Below, one piece after another: positions 7,634-15,271 of a stretch of DNA of 32,106 nt. The stretch lies in NCBI GenBank assembly GCA_028715215.1, contig JAQUSF010000027.1, positions 1 to 32,106 of the forward strand, written 5' to 3'. Every line of letters starts with the position of its first letter. Position 1 is the first letter of the stretch. The translations under genes were made by a program, and so were the position numbers. This DNA comes from Candidatus Zixiibacteriota bacterium. GTDB lineage: Bacteria; Zixibacteria; MSB-5A5; GN15; FEB-12. Under the pieces are notes generated by a model. It did not search any database and was not told where the DNA came from. It was given only the letters and a program-made list of their open reading frames with translations.

Positions 7634-9569
7634 AAGATTCCTTTTTATTTTCTAAACCTTTACTTTCTATTTCCTCGAGCAACCGCTCGATAATTTCCTC
7701 AACCGCCAGGCTGCCCTGGTCACCGTGGCCGTGTTTTCTTACGGCTACTTTATCACTTTCGACTTCTTTGGCGCCGACAATGAACATATACGGTACTTTC
7801 ATTAATTCGGCATCACGAATTTTAGCCCCGATTTTTTCCGACCGTTCATCGAGTTCCGCCCGGATACGACGGGCTTTCAATTTTTCCACCACCCGGCGAC
7901 CATAATCATTGAAACTGTCGGTAATCGGCAGAACTTTCACCTGCATCGGTGCCAGCCAGAGCGGGAAATTGCCGGCATAATTTTCAATGAGCACGCCAAA
8001 AAACCGCTCTATCGAACCCAGCAGAGCCCGGTGAATCATGTACGGTCGCTGCTGCCGTCCGTTAGCATCAATATAATGCAGGTCAAAGCGCTCCGGCATG
8101 GAAAAATCGAACTGAATCGTCGAGCACTGCCAGTTGCGGCCAATGGCATCCATAATATTAATATCTATTTTCGGGCCGTAAAACGCTCCGGCACCTTCGT
8201 CAACATCGTATTTAAAACCGATTTTGTCAAGGGCCTGCCGCAGACCGTTTTCCGCTTTCACCCAGTCCCCGGGTTCGCCGATGGCATCCTCCGGACGGGT
8301 GGATAAAAATATCTTATAATCCGTAAAACCGAATGAACGCAGAATATGGGCGCAGAAATCCAGAAGCCAGACCAGTTCCGCTTCCATGCCCTCCGGGGTG
8401 ACAAAATGGTGAGCATCGTCCTGAGTGAAACCCCGTACCCGCATCAAACCATGAAGCACGCCGGGTTTTTCATACCGGTAAACCGTACCCAGCTCCGCCC
8501 ACCGCAAAGGCAAATCCCGGTAGGACCAGAGCCGTGACTTGTACATGCTGATATGGAACGGGCAGTTCATCGGTTTGAGCTGGAACTTGCGGTCATCGAT
8601 TTCAACCGGCTGATACATGTTTTCCGCATAAAAGCCGGTGTGGCCGCTGCGGTTCCAGAGGTCCAGGTTGGCGATATGGGGCGAATAAACCAGTTCATAG
8701 CCGTACTTGAGATGCTCTTCCCGCCAGAAATTTTCCATTTCATTGCGAATGCGGGCGCCCCGCGGCATCCACAGAACCAGTCCCGCCCCGACTTCTTCGT
8801 TTATGGTGAATAACTCCAGTTGTTTGCCCAGCAGGCGATGGTCGCGCTTTTTAGCTTCCTCGAGCCGGGTGAGATAAGCTTCCAGCATCGCTTTCTTCGG
8901 ATAAGAAACACCATAAATACGCTGTAACATTTTATTTTTCTCATCTCCGCGCCAGTAAGCTCCGGAGCTGGCGATGAGCTTGAAAGCTTTAATAATACCG
9001 GTACTGGGGATATGTGGGCCCCGACACAAATCCACAAAACGGGAGTCATAATAAAATGTGACCGTATCGTCGGCCATTTCTTCCAGAAGTTCCACCTTGT
9101 AATCACCTTTATGCTGGCGATAAAAGTCCAGCGCGTCCTGACGGGACTTATGTTCGCAGTGAAAAGGGGCATCCTCGGCGATTATTTCCGCCATCTTATT
9201 TTCTATTTTTTCCAGGTCCTCGGGAGTAAAGGGATGGTCCACTTCGAAATCGTAATACCAGCCTTCATCAATAGGCGGCCCGATAGCCAGCTTGACGCCG
9301 GGGAAAACCTCCTGTACCGCCTGAGCCATGATATGCGAACTGGAATGCCAGAAGACTTTTTTCCCGTCCGGGTCGTTGAAAGTCAATATTTCCACCTCGG
9401 CATCGCGGGGTATGGGGTAACACAAATCTCTGAGCTCGCCGTTAACCCGGACGACAATCGCTTCCTTAGCCAGGCGGGGCGATATTGAAAGAGCTATTTC
9501 AAGTCCGGTGGTCCCGACCGCAAAATCCTTAACCGAACCATCGGGGAATTTTATATTAACCTGCGACAT
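7632..9569 (-). CDS. thrS: Threonyl-tRNA synthetase
   Basis: A 645-aa class II synthetase with full bacterial architecture. Residues 1-62 are the TGS domain. The second N-terminal domain edits Ser-tRNA-Thr and carries HSSSH (75-79) and FVDLCRGPH. The catalytic core has MNCPFHISMYKSR with the zinc-binding Cys, motif 2 (ELGTVYRYEKPGVLHGLMRV) and motif 3 near GSIERFFGV. The C-terminus is the anticodon-binding domain. It lies 68 nt downstream of tRNA-Val, with an imperfect GC-rich stem-loop between them, and directly upstream of infC. ThrRS is often autoregulated, and the hairpin is the only visible regulatory candidate. Confidence 0.98.
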   Translation of the reverse strand: MSQVNIKFPDGSVKDFAVGTTGLEIALSISPRLAKEAIVVRVNGELRDLCYPIPRDAEVEILTFNDPDGKKVFWHSSSHIMAQAVQEVFPGVKLAIGPPIDEGWYYDFEVDHPFTPEDLEKIENKMAEIIAEDAPFHCEHKSRQDALDFYRQHKGDYKVELLEEMADDTVTFYYDSRFVDLCRGPHIPSTGIIKAFKLIASSGAYWRGDEKNKMLQRIYGVSYPKKAMLEAYLTRLEEAKKRDHRLLGKQLELFTINEEVGAGLVLWMPRGARIRNEMENFWREEHLKYGYELVYSPHIANLDLWNRSGHTGFYAENMYQPVEIDDRKFQLKPMNCPFHISMYKSRLWSYRDLPLRWAELGTVYRYEKPGVLHGLMRVRGFTQDDAHHFVTPEGMEAELVWLLDFCAHILRSFGFTDYKIFLSTRPEDAIGEPGDWVKAENGLRQALDKIGFKYDVDEGAGAFYGPKIDINIMDAIGRNWQCSTIQFDFSMPERFDLHYIDANGRQQRPYMIHRALLGSIERFFGVLIENYAGNFPLWLAPMQVKVLPITDSFNDYGRRVVEKLKARRIRAELDERSEKIGAKIRDAELMKVPYMFIVGAKEVESDKVAVRKHGHGDQGSLAVEEIIERLLEEIESKGLENKKES

Positions 9570-9591
9570 TTTTCCAAACCTCTAAATAAAG

Positions 9592-9631
9592 GCGGGTGCC
9601 CGGCTTAAGTTCTCTGACCCTGGCAGCCCGC
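9592..9631 (-). promoter_or_regulatory. GC-rich stem-loop between tRNA-Val and thrS
   Basis: On the minus strand GCGGG..GCC.GG (9631-9619) can pair with CC.GGC.CCCGC (9603-9592) around a 15-nt loop, with small internal mismatches. The 3' side is followed by CTTTATTTAG, a weak T-rich tail, about 20 nt before the thrS ATG. It could act as a tRNA 3' processing or terminator element, or as an attenuator or operator for thrS. No T-box motif was recognised. Confidence 0.45.
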
Positions 9632-9637
9632 AAATTA

Positions 9638-9714
9638 TGGTGGGCGATACTGGAATTGAACCAGTGACCTCTTGCATGTCAAGCAAGTACTCTAACCAAC
9701 TGAGCTAATCGCCC
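9638..9714 (-). tRNA. tRNA-Val (anticodon GAC)
   Basis: A full cloverleaf reads on the minus strand. The acceptor arm GGGCGAT pairs with ATCGCCC, followed by discriminator A and an encoded CCA (9640-9638). The D-arm is GCTCAGTTGGTTAGAGT. The anticodon stem CTTGC/GCAAG closes the loop TTGACAT, giving anticodon GAC, which reads valine codons GUC and GUU. The variable loop is AGGTC and the T-arm ACTGG-TTCAATT-CCAGT. The length is 77 nt including CCA. It is the first gene of the minus-strand block and may be co-transcribed with thrS. Confidence 0.97.
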
Positions 9715-9755
9715 ATCGAACCTTTCGACAACACCAAAATTTAAAGAACTTTAAA

Positions 9756-9782
9756 CTTATAAATTAATATCGAACTTGTCAA
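9756..9782 (-). promoter_or_regulatory. Candidate sigma-70-type promoter for tRNA-Val/thrS
   Basis: On the minus strand a perfect TTGACA (9782-9777) is followed after 15 nt by TATAAG (9761-9756). The spacing is slightly short. The -10 lies 41 nt upstream of the tRNA 5' end in a very AT-rich stretch, as expected for a strong stable-RNA promoter. Confidence 0.55.
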
Positions 9783-9831
9783 TACATATTTTAACCGCCG
9801 AGCTAATATAACTCCATTGGCATCTAACAGT

Positions 9832-9845
9832 TTAAACCGGTTTAA
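9832..9845. promoter_or_regulatory. 14-bp perfect palindrome in the divergent intergenic region
   Basis: TTAAACCGGTTTAA is a perfect 14-bp palindrome midway between the divergent tRNA-Val and the glycan operon. It has the form of a dimeric repressor operator, but no adjacent regulator gene is present. AT-rich flanks make chance palindromes more likely, so the operator call is tentative. Confidence 0.35.
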
Positions 9846-9938
9846 GTTCACCATCACCTCATAAAATACGACCTTTTAAGTCCTTTTAATATATCATTTT
9901 TCATGTTTTTTATCTTTTAACCTCCTCCTTACAGGTGT

Positions 9939-9966
9939 TCAAGTTTTGCACACCAATTACCGATAC
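9939..9966 (+). promoter_or_regulatory. Weak sigma-28-like promoter candidate before the glycan operon
   Basis: TCAAGTTT (from 9939) resembles the sigma-28 -35 TAAAGTTT. ACCGATAC (9959-9966) resembles the -10 GCCGATAA, which lies one base further away than the consensus spacing. The start codons at 9987 and 10011 follow closely. If real, this would put the sugar operon under flagellar late-gene control. The match is imperfect at both boxes. Confidence 0.3.
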
Positions 9967-9986
9967 AAATAATAAATGAAAATAAC

Positions 9987-12932
9987 ATGTGTATAGGAAA
10001 CCCTAATTCTATGGATGCTGTCAAAACCGGTGAAGACCTCTTCAGCAAGGGGAAAATAGACGAAGCGGAAAAATATTTTCAAAAGCTGATTCAGGACGTG
10101 CCCCTTCAGAAAGAAGCTTACAATAACCTCGGTGTAATAGCCCTGCAGAAACAGAATATTGAGACCGCGATCGATTATTTTACCCGCGCTCTCGAAATAG
10201 ACCCCTTTTACCGGGAAGCCCTTCTCAATTTTACCGAGCTGGCCAGAACCGCCGGGACTCCCTCGGTCAGGATAATCCTGAAGCGATATCTGAGGCAGTA
10301 TCCCGAAGACCGGGAAATGACCGAGGCACTTGACAGTTTGGAAACTGAATTTCATAAGAAAGGTAAAATTGCTTTCCTGGCTTTACCCGGCTGGGATACC
10401 TTTCTGGGTGATATTGTCGGTCATTTCCAGAAAAAATACGAAGTTCGCACCTGTTACAGCCAGGATATCAATGAAATTGAAGCCAATGTCATCTGGGCTG
10501 ACATAGTCTGGCTGGAATGGGCTAATGAACTGACCATGATACTAACCAGCCAGAAGGCCAATCTTCTGACCCAAAAACAGGTTATCTGTCGCCTGCACAG
10601 CTATGAAGTATTCCGGGGTTTTGCGGACCGCATCAACTGGACAAAGGTTGATGATCTGATTTTTGTAGCCGACCATATCCGCACCCTGGTGCAACAGCAG
10701 GTACCCCAGTTATCCAAAAAAGTGCGTCTGCATTCCATTCCCAACGGCATCAACCTCAAGAAATTCGCCTTCATGGAAAAAGAGCGCGGCAAGAAGCTCG
10801 CTTTTCTGGGTTCCTTGAATTACAAAAAAGGTCCCATGCTGTTGCTGCACGCCTTCCATGAATTACTGCAAACCGACCCTGCTTATCAATTGCATATCGG
10901 CGGGGATATCAAGGACCTTCGTTACCGTCTCTACTTTGAACAGATGATATGCGATATGGACATTAAAGAAAATTTGCATCTTGACGGCTGGGTGGACGAC
11001 GTTCCATCCTGGCTGGCGGATAAACATTACATCATCTGCAGTTCGGTCCTGGAGGGACACCCGGTCGGCCTCATGGAGGCGATGGCCTGCGGCCTTAAAC
11101 CGGTGATACATAATTTTGTCGGCGCCCGCAGTATTTACCCGATAGATTACATCTGGACCACTATTGGCGATTTTATTCGCTTGGTAACCGAAAACAAGTA
11201 CCTTCCGGCCGAATACCGCCGGTTTATTGAAACCAGTTATTCGCTGGAAGCCCAGCTGGAGAAAATCGAGACAATAATCGGCCGGGAGACGGATAAATCG
11301 TCCGGTGAAAATAAAGTCGCCCTGCCCGAAACCGTCAGTAATAATGAAATCCTTGAACCCGCTAATAATCCGGGATTGTCGGCGACATCATCGTCCTTGC
11401 CGCTGGAGATGTTCACCGAAGACCCCCGAAAACGTATCGAAGCCTTATCCCGTGAAGCCGCTGTCCGTTTGCAGGAAAACCGGCGCGACCTGGCTGAAGC
11501 TCACCTTCTCCGACTGGCCAAAATGACCGGGTATACCAATGAAACGGTAATCATGAACCTTACCCGGTTATACCAGGATATAGAAGCTATTCCGGCCATT
11601 CAAAACCTTTGGAAACGGGCCGCCATAGCCGCTCTTGAGGAAAAACGTCTCGATGACTTCCTTCAATATACTTATGTATCGATTTATGCCGAGAACATGT
11701 TCAGCCACACTCCCGGTTATAAATATGCCCGGGTCGATGAAGACCTTAACGCATTTATTAAATTGACAGCTCTCAAACACCCGCTGAAAAAATGGGTCGA
11801 TGACCATCGAGCCGCAAATAAAATAGGCGATAAACTGAGAATCGGTTTTCTGCTGGAGGGCTTTTCCCAAAAACAGGCGCCTTCCAGAACTTATTACCCC
11901 CTGGCGGAACATCATGACCGCGAGAATCTCGAACTCTATTTTTATTCCCGCTGGTCGCTTGACGAAGCTGTCGCCCGCAAAGAGAGCTATGATATCACGG
12001 TAAACGAGCTGAAAAAAAACCAGTGCCGGGTACGTTTCCCCGAACGAGCCCTCAGCCCGATGGGGCAGGTGGAATATCTGACCAGACAGATTGTCAATGA
12101 CGGCATTGACATTTTAGTTTACCAGACGACATATTTCGTACCGGTCTATAATTTTATCGCCGCCCTGCATCCGGCCTTGTGCCAGGCGGCGCTGGAACAC
12201 CAGCAGTCCGAATATTCCCATGAAATGGACCTGGTCTTCACCACCCGCAAACAATACCCGGAATGCTGCACCCGGACGGCTCCCGGAGTGATTCCCCTCA
12301 CGCGTAATGCCAAAGTCACACCTCACCACAAAAAAACCTTCGGTATCCCCGAAACAAGCCCCTTATTAATCAGTGTCAACCGGGCACCGCGTTACCGGCA
12401 GAAAATTTTCTGGGAACAGCTTCGGTCTCTCCTTGAAAGGAATCAGGACACCTTTTTTATGGCCGTCGGTCTGCCCGAAACGGGCGATTTACTCCCCGAT
12501 AACCTCGCCGTCAGGAAGCGTATTATAACACCCGGCTTCCGTGACGATATAATGGAGTGCCTGGGCATGGCGGATATATATGTTGACCTCTTCCCTTCCG
12601 GGGCCGGGTCTTCGCTGATAGAAGCCATGAACGCCGGGCTCCCGGTGGTTTATTTCGAACCGGATTACCGCACCCTTTACCATGTTGATGATGTTTCCCT
12701 GGGCACCGATTTTATCGCTCACGAAAAACTGGCCATCCCTCATGGCGATACCGAAAAATGGCAGCAGACGATGGACCTTTTAATACATGACCGGGAGCTG
12801 CGAAAACAACTGGGACGCGACATGATGACGCGAGCCCGGCAATACGAACCTTCAAAAGTGGCTCGGGATTTCTTCGGGCGTCTTCAAAAACTTTACCAAT
12901 CGAAAAAAACATCAACATTGGTCGAGGTCTGA
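9987..12932 (+). CDS. Giant TPR protein with two GT-B glycosyltransferase-like halves
   Basis: A 981-aa protein with no signal peptide or membrane segment. Residues about 10-115 are TPR repeats. Residues about 127-430 are a GT4-type glycosyltransferase: IPNGINLKKF (251-260), LAFLGSLNYKKGP, and an EGHPVGLMEAMACG segment with the E-x7-E pair at Glu356/Glu364. Residues about 475-575 look like further helical repeats. Residues about 615-975 form a second GT-B-like half, opening KLRIGFLLEG and containing DLFPSGAGSSLIEAMNAG (867-884), reminiscent of GT4/GT41 nucleotide-sugar sites. It is first in a sugar-processing operon and ends 1 nt before the next gene. ATG 10011 is an alternative start with AGGAA upstream. 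Acceptor and donor are unknown; a protein (flagellin) or glycan acceptor is inferred from TPRs and context. Confidence 0.85.
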   Translation: MCIGNPNSMDAVKTGEDLFSKGKIDEAEKYFQKLIQDVPLQKEAYNNLGVIALQKQNIETAIDYFTRALEIDPFYREALLNFTELARTAGTPSVRIILKRYLRQYPEDREMTEALDSLETEFHKKGKIAFLALPGWDTFLGDIVGHFQKKYEVRTCYSQDINEIEANVIWADIVWLEWANELTMILTSQKANLLTQKQVICRLHSYEVFRGFADRINWTKVDDLIFVADHIRTLVQQQVPQLSKKVRLHSIPNGINLKKFAFMEKERGKKLAFLGSLNYKKGPMLLLHAFHELLQTDPAYQLHIGGDIKDLRYRLYFEQMICDMDIKENLHLDGWVDDVPSWLADKHYIICSSVLEGHPVGLMEAMACGLKPVIHNFVGARSIYPIDYIWTTIGDFIRLVTENKYLPAEYRRFIETSYSLEAQLEKIETIIGRETDKSSGENKVALPETVSNNEILEPANNPGLSATSSSLPLEMFTEDPRKRIEALSREAAVRLQENRRDLAEAHLLRLAKMTGYTNETVIMNLTRLYQDIEAIPAIQNLWKRAAIAALEEKRLDDFLQYTYVSIYAENMFSHTPGYKYARVDEDLNAFIKLTALKHPLKKWVDDHRAANKIGDKLRIGFLLEGFSQKQAPSRTYYPLAEHHDRENLELYFYSRWSLDEAVARKESYDITVNELKKNQCRVRFPERALSPMGQVEYLTRQIVNDGIDILVYQTTYFVPVYNFIAALHPALCQAALEHQQSEYSHEMDLVFTTRKQYPECCTRTAPGVIPLTRNAKVTPHHKKTFGIPETSPLLISVNRAPRYRQKIFWEQLRSLLERNQDTFFMAVGLPETGDLLPDNLAVRKRIITPGFRDDIMECLGMADIYVDLFPSGAGSSLIEAMNAGLPVVYFEPDYRTLYHVDDVSLGTDFIAHEKLAIPHGDTEKWQQTMDLLIHDRELRKQLGRDMMTRARQYEPSKVARDFFGRLQKLYQSKKTSTLVEV

Positions 12933-12933
12933 T

Positions 12934-14025
12934 ATGGTTACTTTATTTCAAGCCCCGGAAAAAGAGATATGCCCAGCCACCGCTTGTGAATCCGGGCAAC
13001 CGTTGATAACAGCTCGAAAAACCACTATCGAGCCGGAAGTTACTTTCGGACAAAACTGCCGCATCGAAGCCGGGGAAGTGCATATCGGTAAGGGTGTGAT
13101 AATTGGCGATAATTTCAGTTTCACGGGACATCTTTTGAATCTGGAACCGTTATCCCGCCTTGATAATAACGTAACCGTCAAGGTAGATTCGTTCACCCTG
13201 GGGTATAAGTCAGTCATAGAACAAAACTGCTCCTTCTCGGCCATTAGGGGACTAGGGGAGAAAGTTATAATCGGTGATTATACTTTCATAGGTTATGCTT
13301 CCCGGATAATGGTACCCGAACTGACCATCGGCGACTACGGGGCGGTGCACAACCATCTGCTCATCAACGGCTATGCCCCCTGCCGTATCGGGCACAATTG
13401 CTATGTGGGTCAACATTCGGTATTAAACGCCTCGGACAAACTGACCATCGGCAACAATGTCCGCCTGGCACTCAACGGCTATATCTGGACTCATGTCGAA
13501 AGCGGCGAACTTCTGGAAGGCTGCAATTTTTACGGCCGGGCGCCAGTAACAATTGAAGATAATGTCTGGCTGACCGGCTGCAATATCTCCATATCGCCGG
13601 GCGTAACGCTGGCTAACGGCAGTATCATTCTCCACGGCTCGGTAGTAACCAAATCAACCAAACCCCGGCATTGTTATTCCGGCGTTCCGGCGCAGGATGT
13701 TACTGGTAAACTGAATCCCTACCGCGAGCTCAGCCGCAATGAAAAGTTTGAATTGCTGAAACAATATGCCGAAGAGTTTTACCAGGCCCGGCCCGAGTAC
13801 CGGGGGCGGTGTGTTTTCGTCAAGAATTTTCCCGATACGGTCGATATGACCGATGGCTCCTTTTTAGTCATAGCTGAAAACGGTGAAGTTAAAGATTACG
13901 GCGGCCTGACCTCCAGTTTCAGCCTGGAAACCAAAAAATATATTAAGAAAAGAACCGAGGTCGAGGAAGCCTATATCCGCTTCCATCTGGGCTGCCGGGC
14001 AAGATTCATTCCGGTTTCACAATAA
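12934..14025 (+). CDS. Left-handed beta-helix acyltransferase-like protein
   Basis: A 363-aa protein. Residues about 28-250 hold many hexapeptide repeats (IGKGVIIGDN, IGDYTFIGYASRI, IGHNCYVGQHSVL, IGNNVRLALNGYI, IEDNVWLTGC), the fold of sugar O- and N-acyltransferases of the LacA/PglD type. SGVPAQDVTGKL (near 250) is the usual end of the helix domain. The remaining 110 residues are an extra C-terminal domain I do not recognise, larger than in simple acetyltransferases. The ATG at 12934 lies one base after the previous stop. Beside an SDR and a DegT aminotransferase, acetylation of an aminosugar is a reasonable inference. No His was assigned as catalytic base. Confidence 0.82.
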   Translation: MVTLFQAPEKEICPATACESGQPLITARKTTIEPEVTFGQNCRIEAGEVHIGKGVIIGDNFSFTGHLLNLEPLSRLDNNVTVKVDSFTLGYKSVIEQNCSFSAIRGLGEKVIIGDYTFIGYASRIMVPELTIGDYGAVHNHLLINGYAPCRIGHNCYVGQHSVLNASDKLTIGNNVRLALNGYIWTHVESGELLEGCNFYGRAPVTIEDNVWLTGCNISISPGVTLANGSIILHGSVVTKSTKPRHCYSGVPAQDVTGKLNPYRELSRNEKFELLKQYAEEFYQARPEYRGRCVFVKNFPDTVDMTDGSFLVIAENGEVKDYGGLTSSFSLETKKYIKKRTEVEEAYIRFHLGCRARFIPVSQ

Positions 14026-14053
14026 GAAAATAAAAGTTTACAGGACAGAAAAA

Positions 14054-15073
14054 ATGGAAATAAGAGGTTCAAGGATACTTGTTATCGGCGGAGCCGGGCT
14101 TATCGGTTCCCATGTGGTTGAGGAGCTTTTAAAGGAAGACATAAAGGAAGTCGTCATTTACGATAACTTCTGTCGGGGGACACATGAGAATATCGAAGAA
14201 GCTCTCAAAGACCCCCGCTGCCGTCTTTATGAAATCGGCGGCGATATCTTACAGACCGATATTTTAAACGCCGCCATGAAAGATGCCGATGCCGTCGTAC
14301 ACCTGGCTGCGCTGTGGCTTTTGCAGTGCTATGAATATCCCCGGGCGGCTTTTGAGGTCAATATCCGCGGGACTTTCAATGTTCTCGAAGCCTGCAGGGC
14401 CAACCGTATCAAACGCCTGGTATATTCTTCATCAGCTTCGGTTTACGGAGACGCCCTCGAGGAGCCCATGACCGAGAACCATCCCTACAACAACTGGACG
14501 TTTTACGGCGCCACTAAAATCGCCGGTGAGCACATGTTCAAAGCTTACCATAAAAGATACGGCCTCGAAGGTGTCGGGTTGCGCTATATGAACGTTTACG
14601 GCCCGCGCCAGGACTATAAAGGTACGTACATAGCCGTAATGATGAAAATCCTCGATAATCTTGACCGGGGTCTTTCCCCGGTTGTATATGGCGACGGTTC
14701 GCAGGCGTACGATTTTGTATATGTAAGCGATGTCGCCCGGGCCAATGTCTGTGCGCTAAAAAGTGAGGTGCCGTTCGGCTTTTATAATATCGGGCGAGGT
14801 ATTAAAACTTCGATAAAAGAGCTCACCGAACTGATACTCAAAATAACAGATTCAGATTTGCCGATAAAATACGAACCTGCCGGTCAAACCTTTGTAACCA
14901 ACCGGGTGGGAGATGTCACGGCCGCTGAAAAAGACCTGGCATTTCGCTGGCAAGTCAACCTTGAAGACGGACTTCGCAAACTTATCGCCTGGCGCCGGTC
15001 CCACCTTCAGGATACAACCGGCGTTAAAATAAAAATCCTGAAAAAAGCCGATGAAATTCCAGTTGCCGGGTAA
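14054..15073 (+). CDS. Extended SDR NAD-dependent nucleotide-sugar epimerase/dehydratase
   Basis: A 339-aa Rossmann-fold enzyme. The NAD-binding motif is GGAGLIG (12-18, GxxGxxG pattern), with YDNFCRG after strand 2. The catalytic set is SSSASVYGD (125-133) and YGATK (Tyr151, Lys155). NVYGPRQDYKG and GDGSQAYDFVYVSDVARA are typical of UDP-glucose or UDP-glucuronate 4-epimerases and related dehydratases. The start has AGGA upstream and follows the acyltransferase by 28 nt. Substrate cannot be decided from sequence. Within this operon it probably makes the nucleotide sugar used by the aminotransferase or the glycosyltransferase. Confidence 0.92.
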   Translation: MEIRGSRILVIGGAGLIGSHVVEELLKEDIKEVVIYDNFCRGTHENIEEALKDPRCRLYEIGGDILQTDILNAAMKDADAVVHLAALWLLQCYEYPRAAFEVNIRGTFNVLEACRANRIKRLVYSSSASVYGDALEEPMTENHPYNNWTFYGATKIAGEHMFKAYHKRYGLEGVGLRYMNVYGPRQDYKGTYIAVMMKILDNLDRGLSPVVYGDGSQAYDFVYVSDVARANVCALKSEVPFGFYNIGRGIKTSIKELTELILKITDSDLPIKYEPAGQTFVTNRVGDVTAAEKDLAFRWQVNLEDGLRKLIAWRRSHLQDTTGVKIKILKKADEIPVAG

Positions 15074-15271
15074 GCGACAAGCTGTTTATAAGAGAGAAAA
15101 GTTTTCCATTATCTTTTGAATTATATTCCCGGTTTATTTACTGTTTTACTACTAATTTTTAGAACTACCGCCTGCGCATTGTAATAGATTATTCCACAAT
15201 ATCTTACGCGCCTGAATTATTGCACGAAAAGAAGTGATTCGGCATATATCCTGCTTATAAAAACAGCGGAT
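15074..15271 (+). other. AT-rich gap between the SDR and asnB-like genes
   Basis: This 198-nt AT-rich spacer is the only long gap in the glycan operon. TTGAAT followed 17 nt later by TACTGT is a poor promoter match. No hairpin with a T-tract or convincing ORF was seen. An internal promoter for asnB-degT is possible but not supported. Confidence 0.3.
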
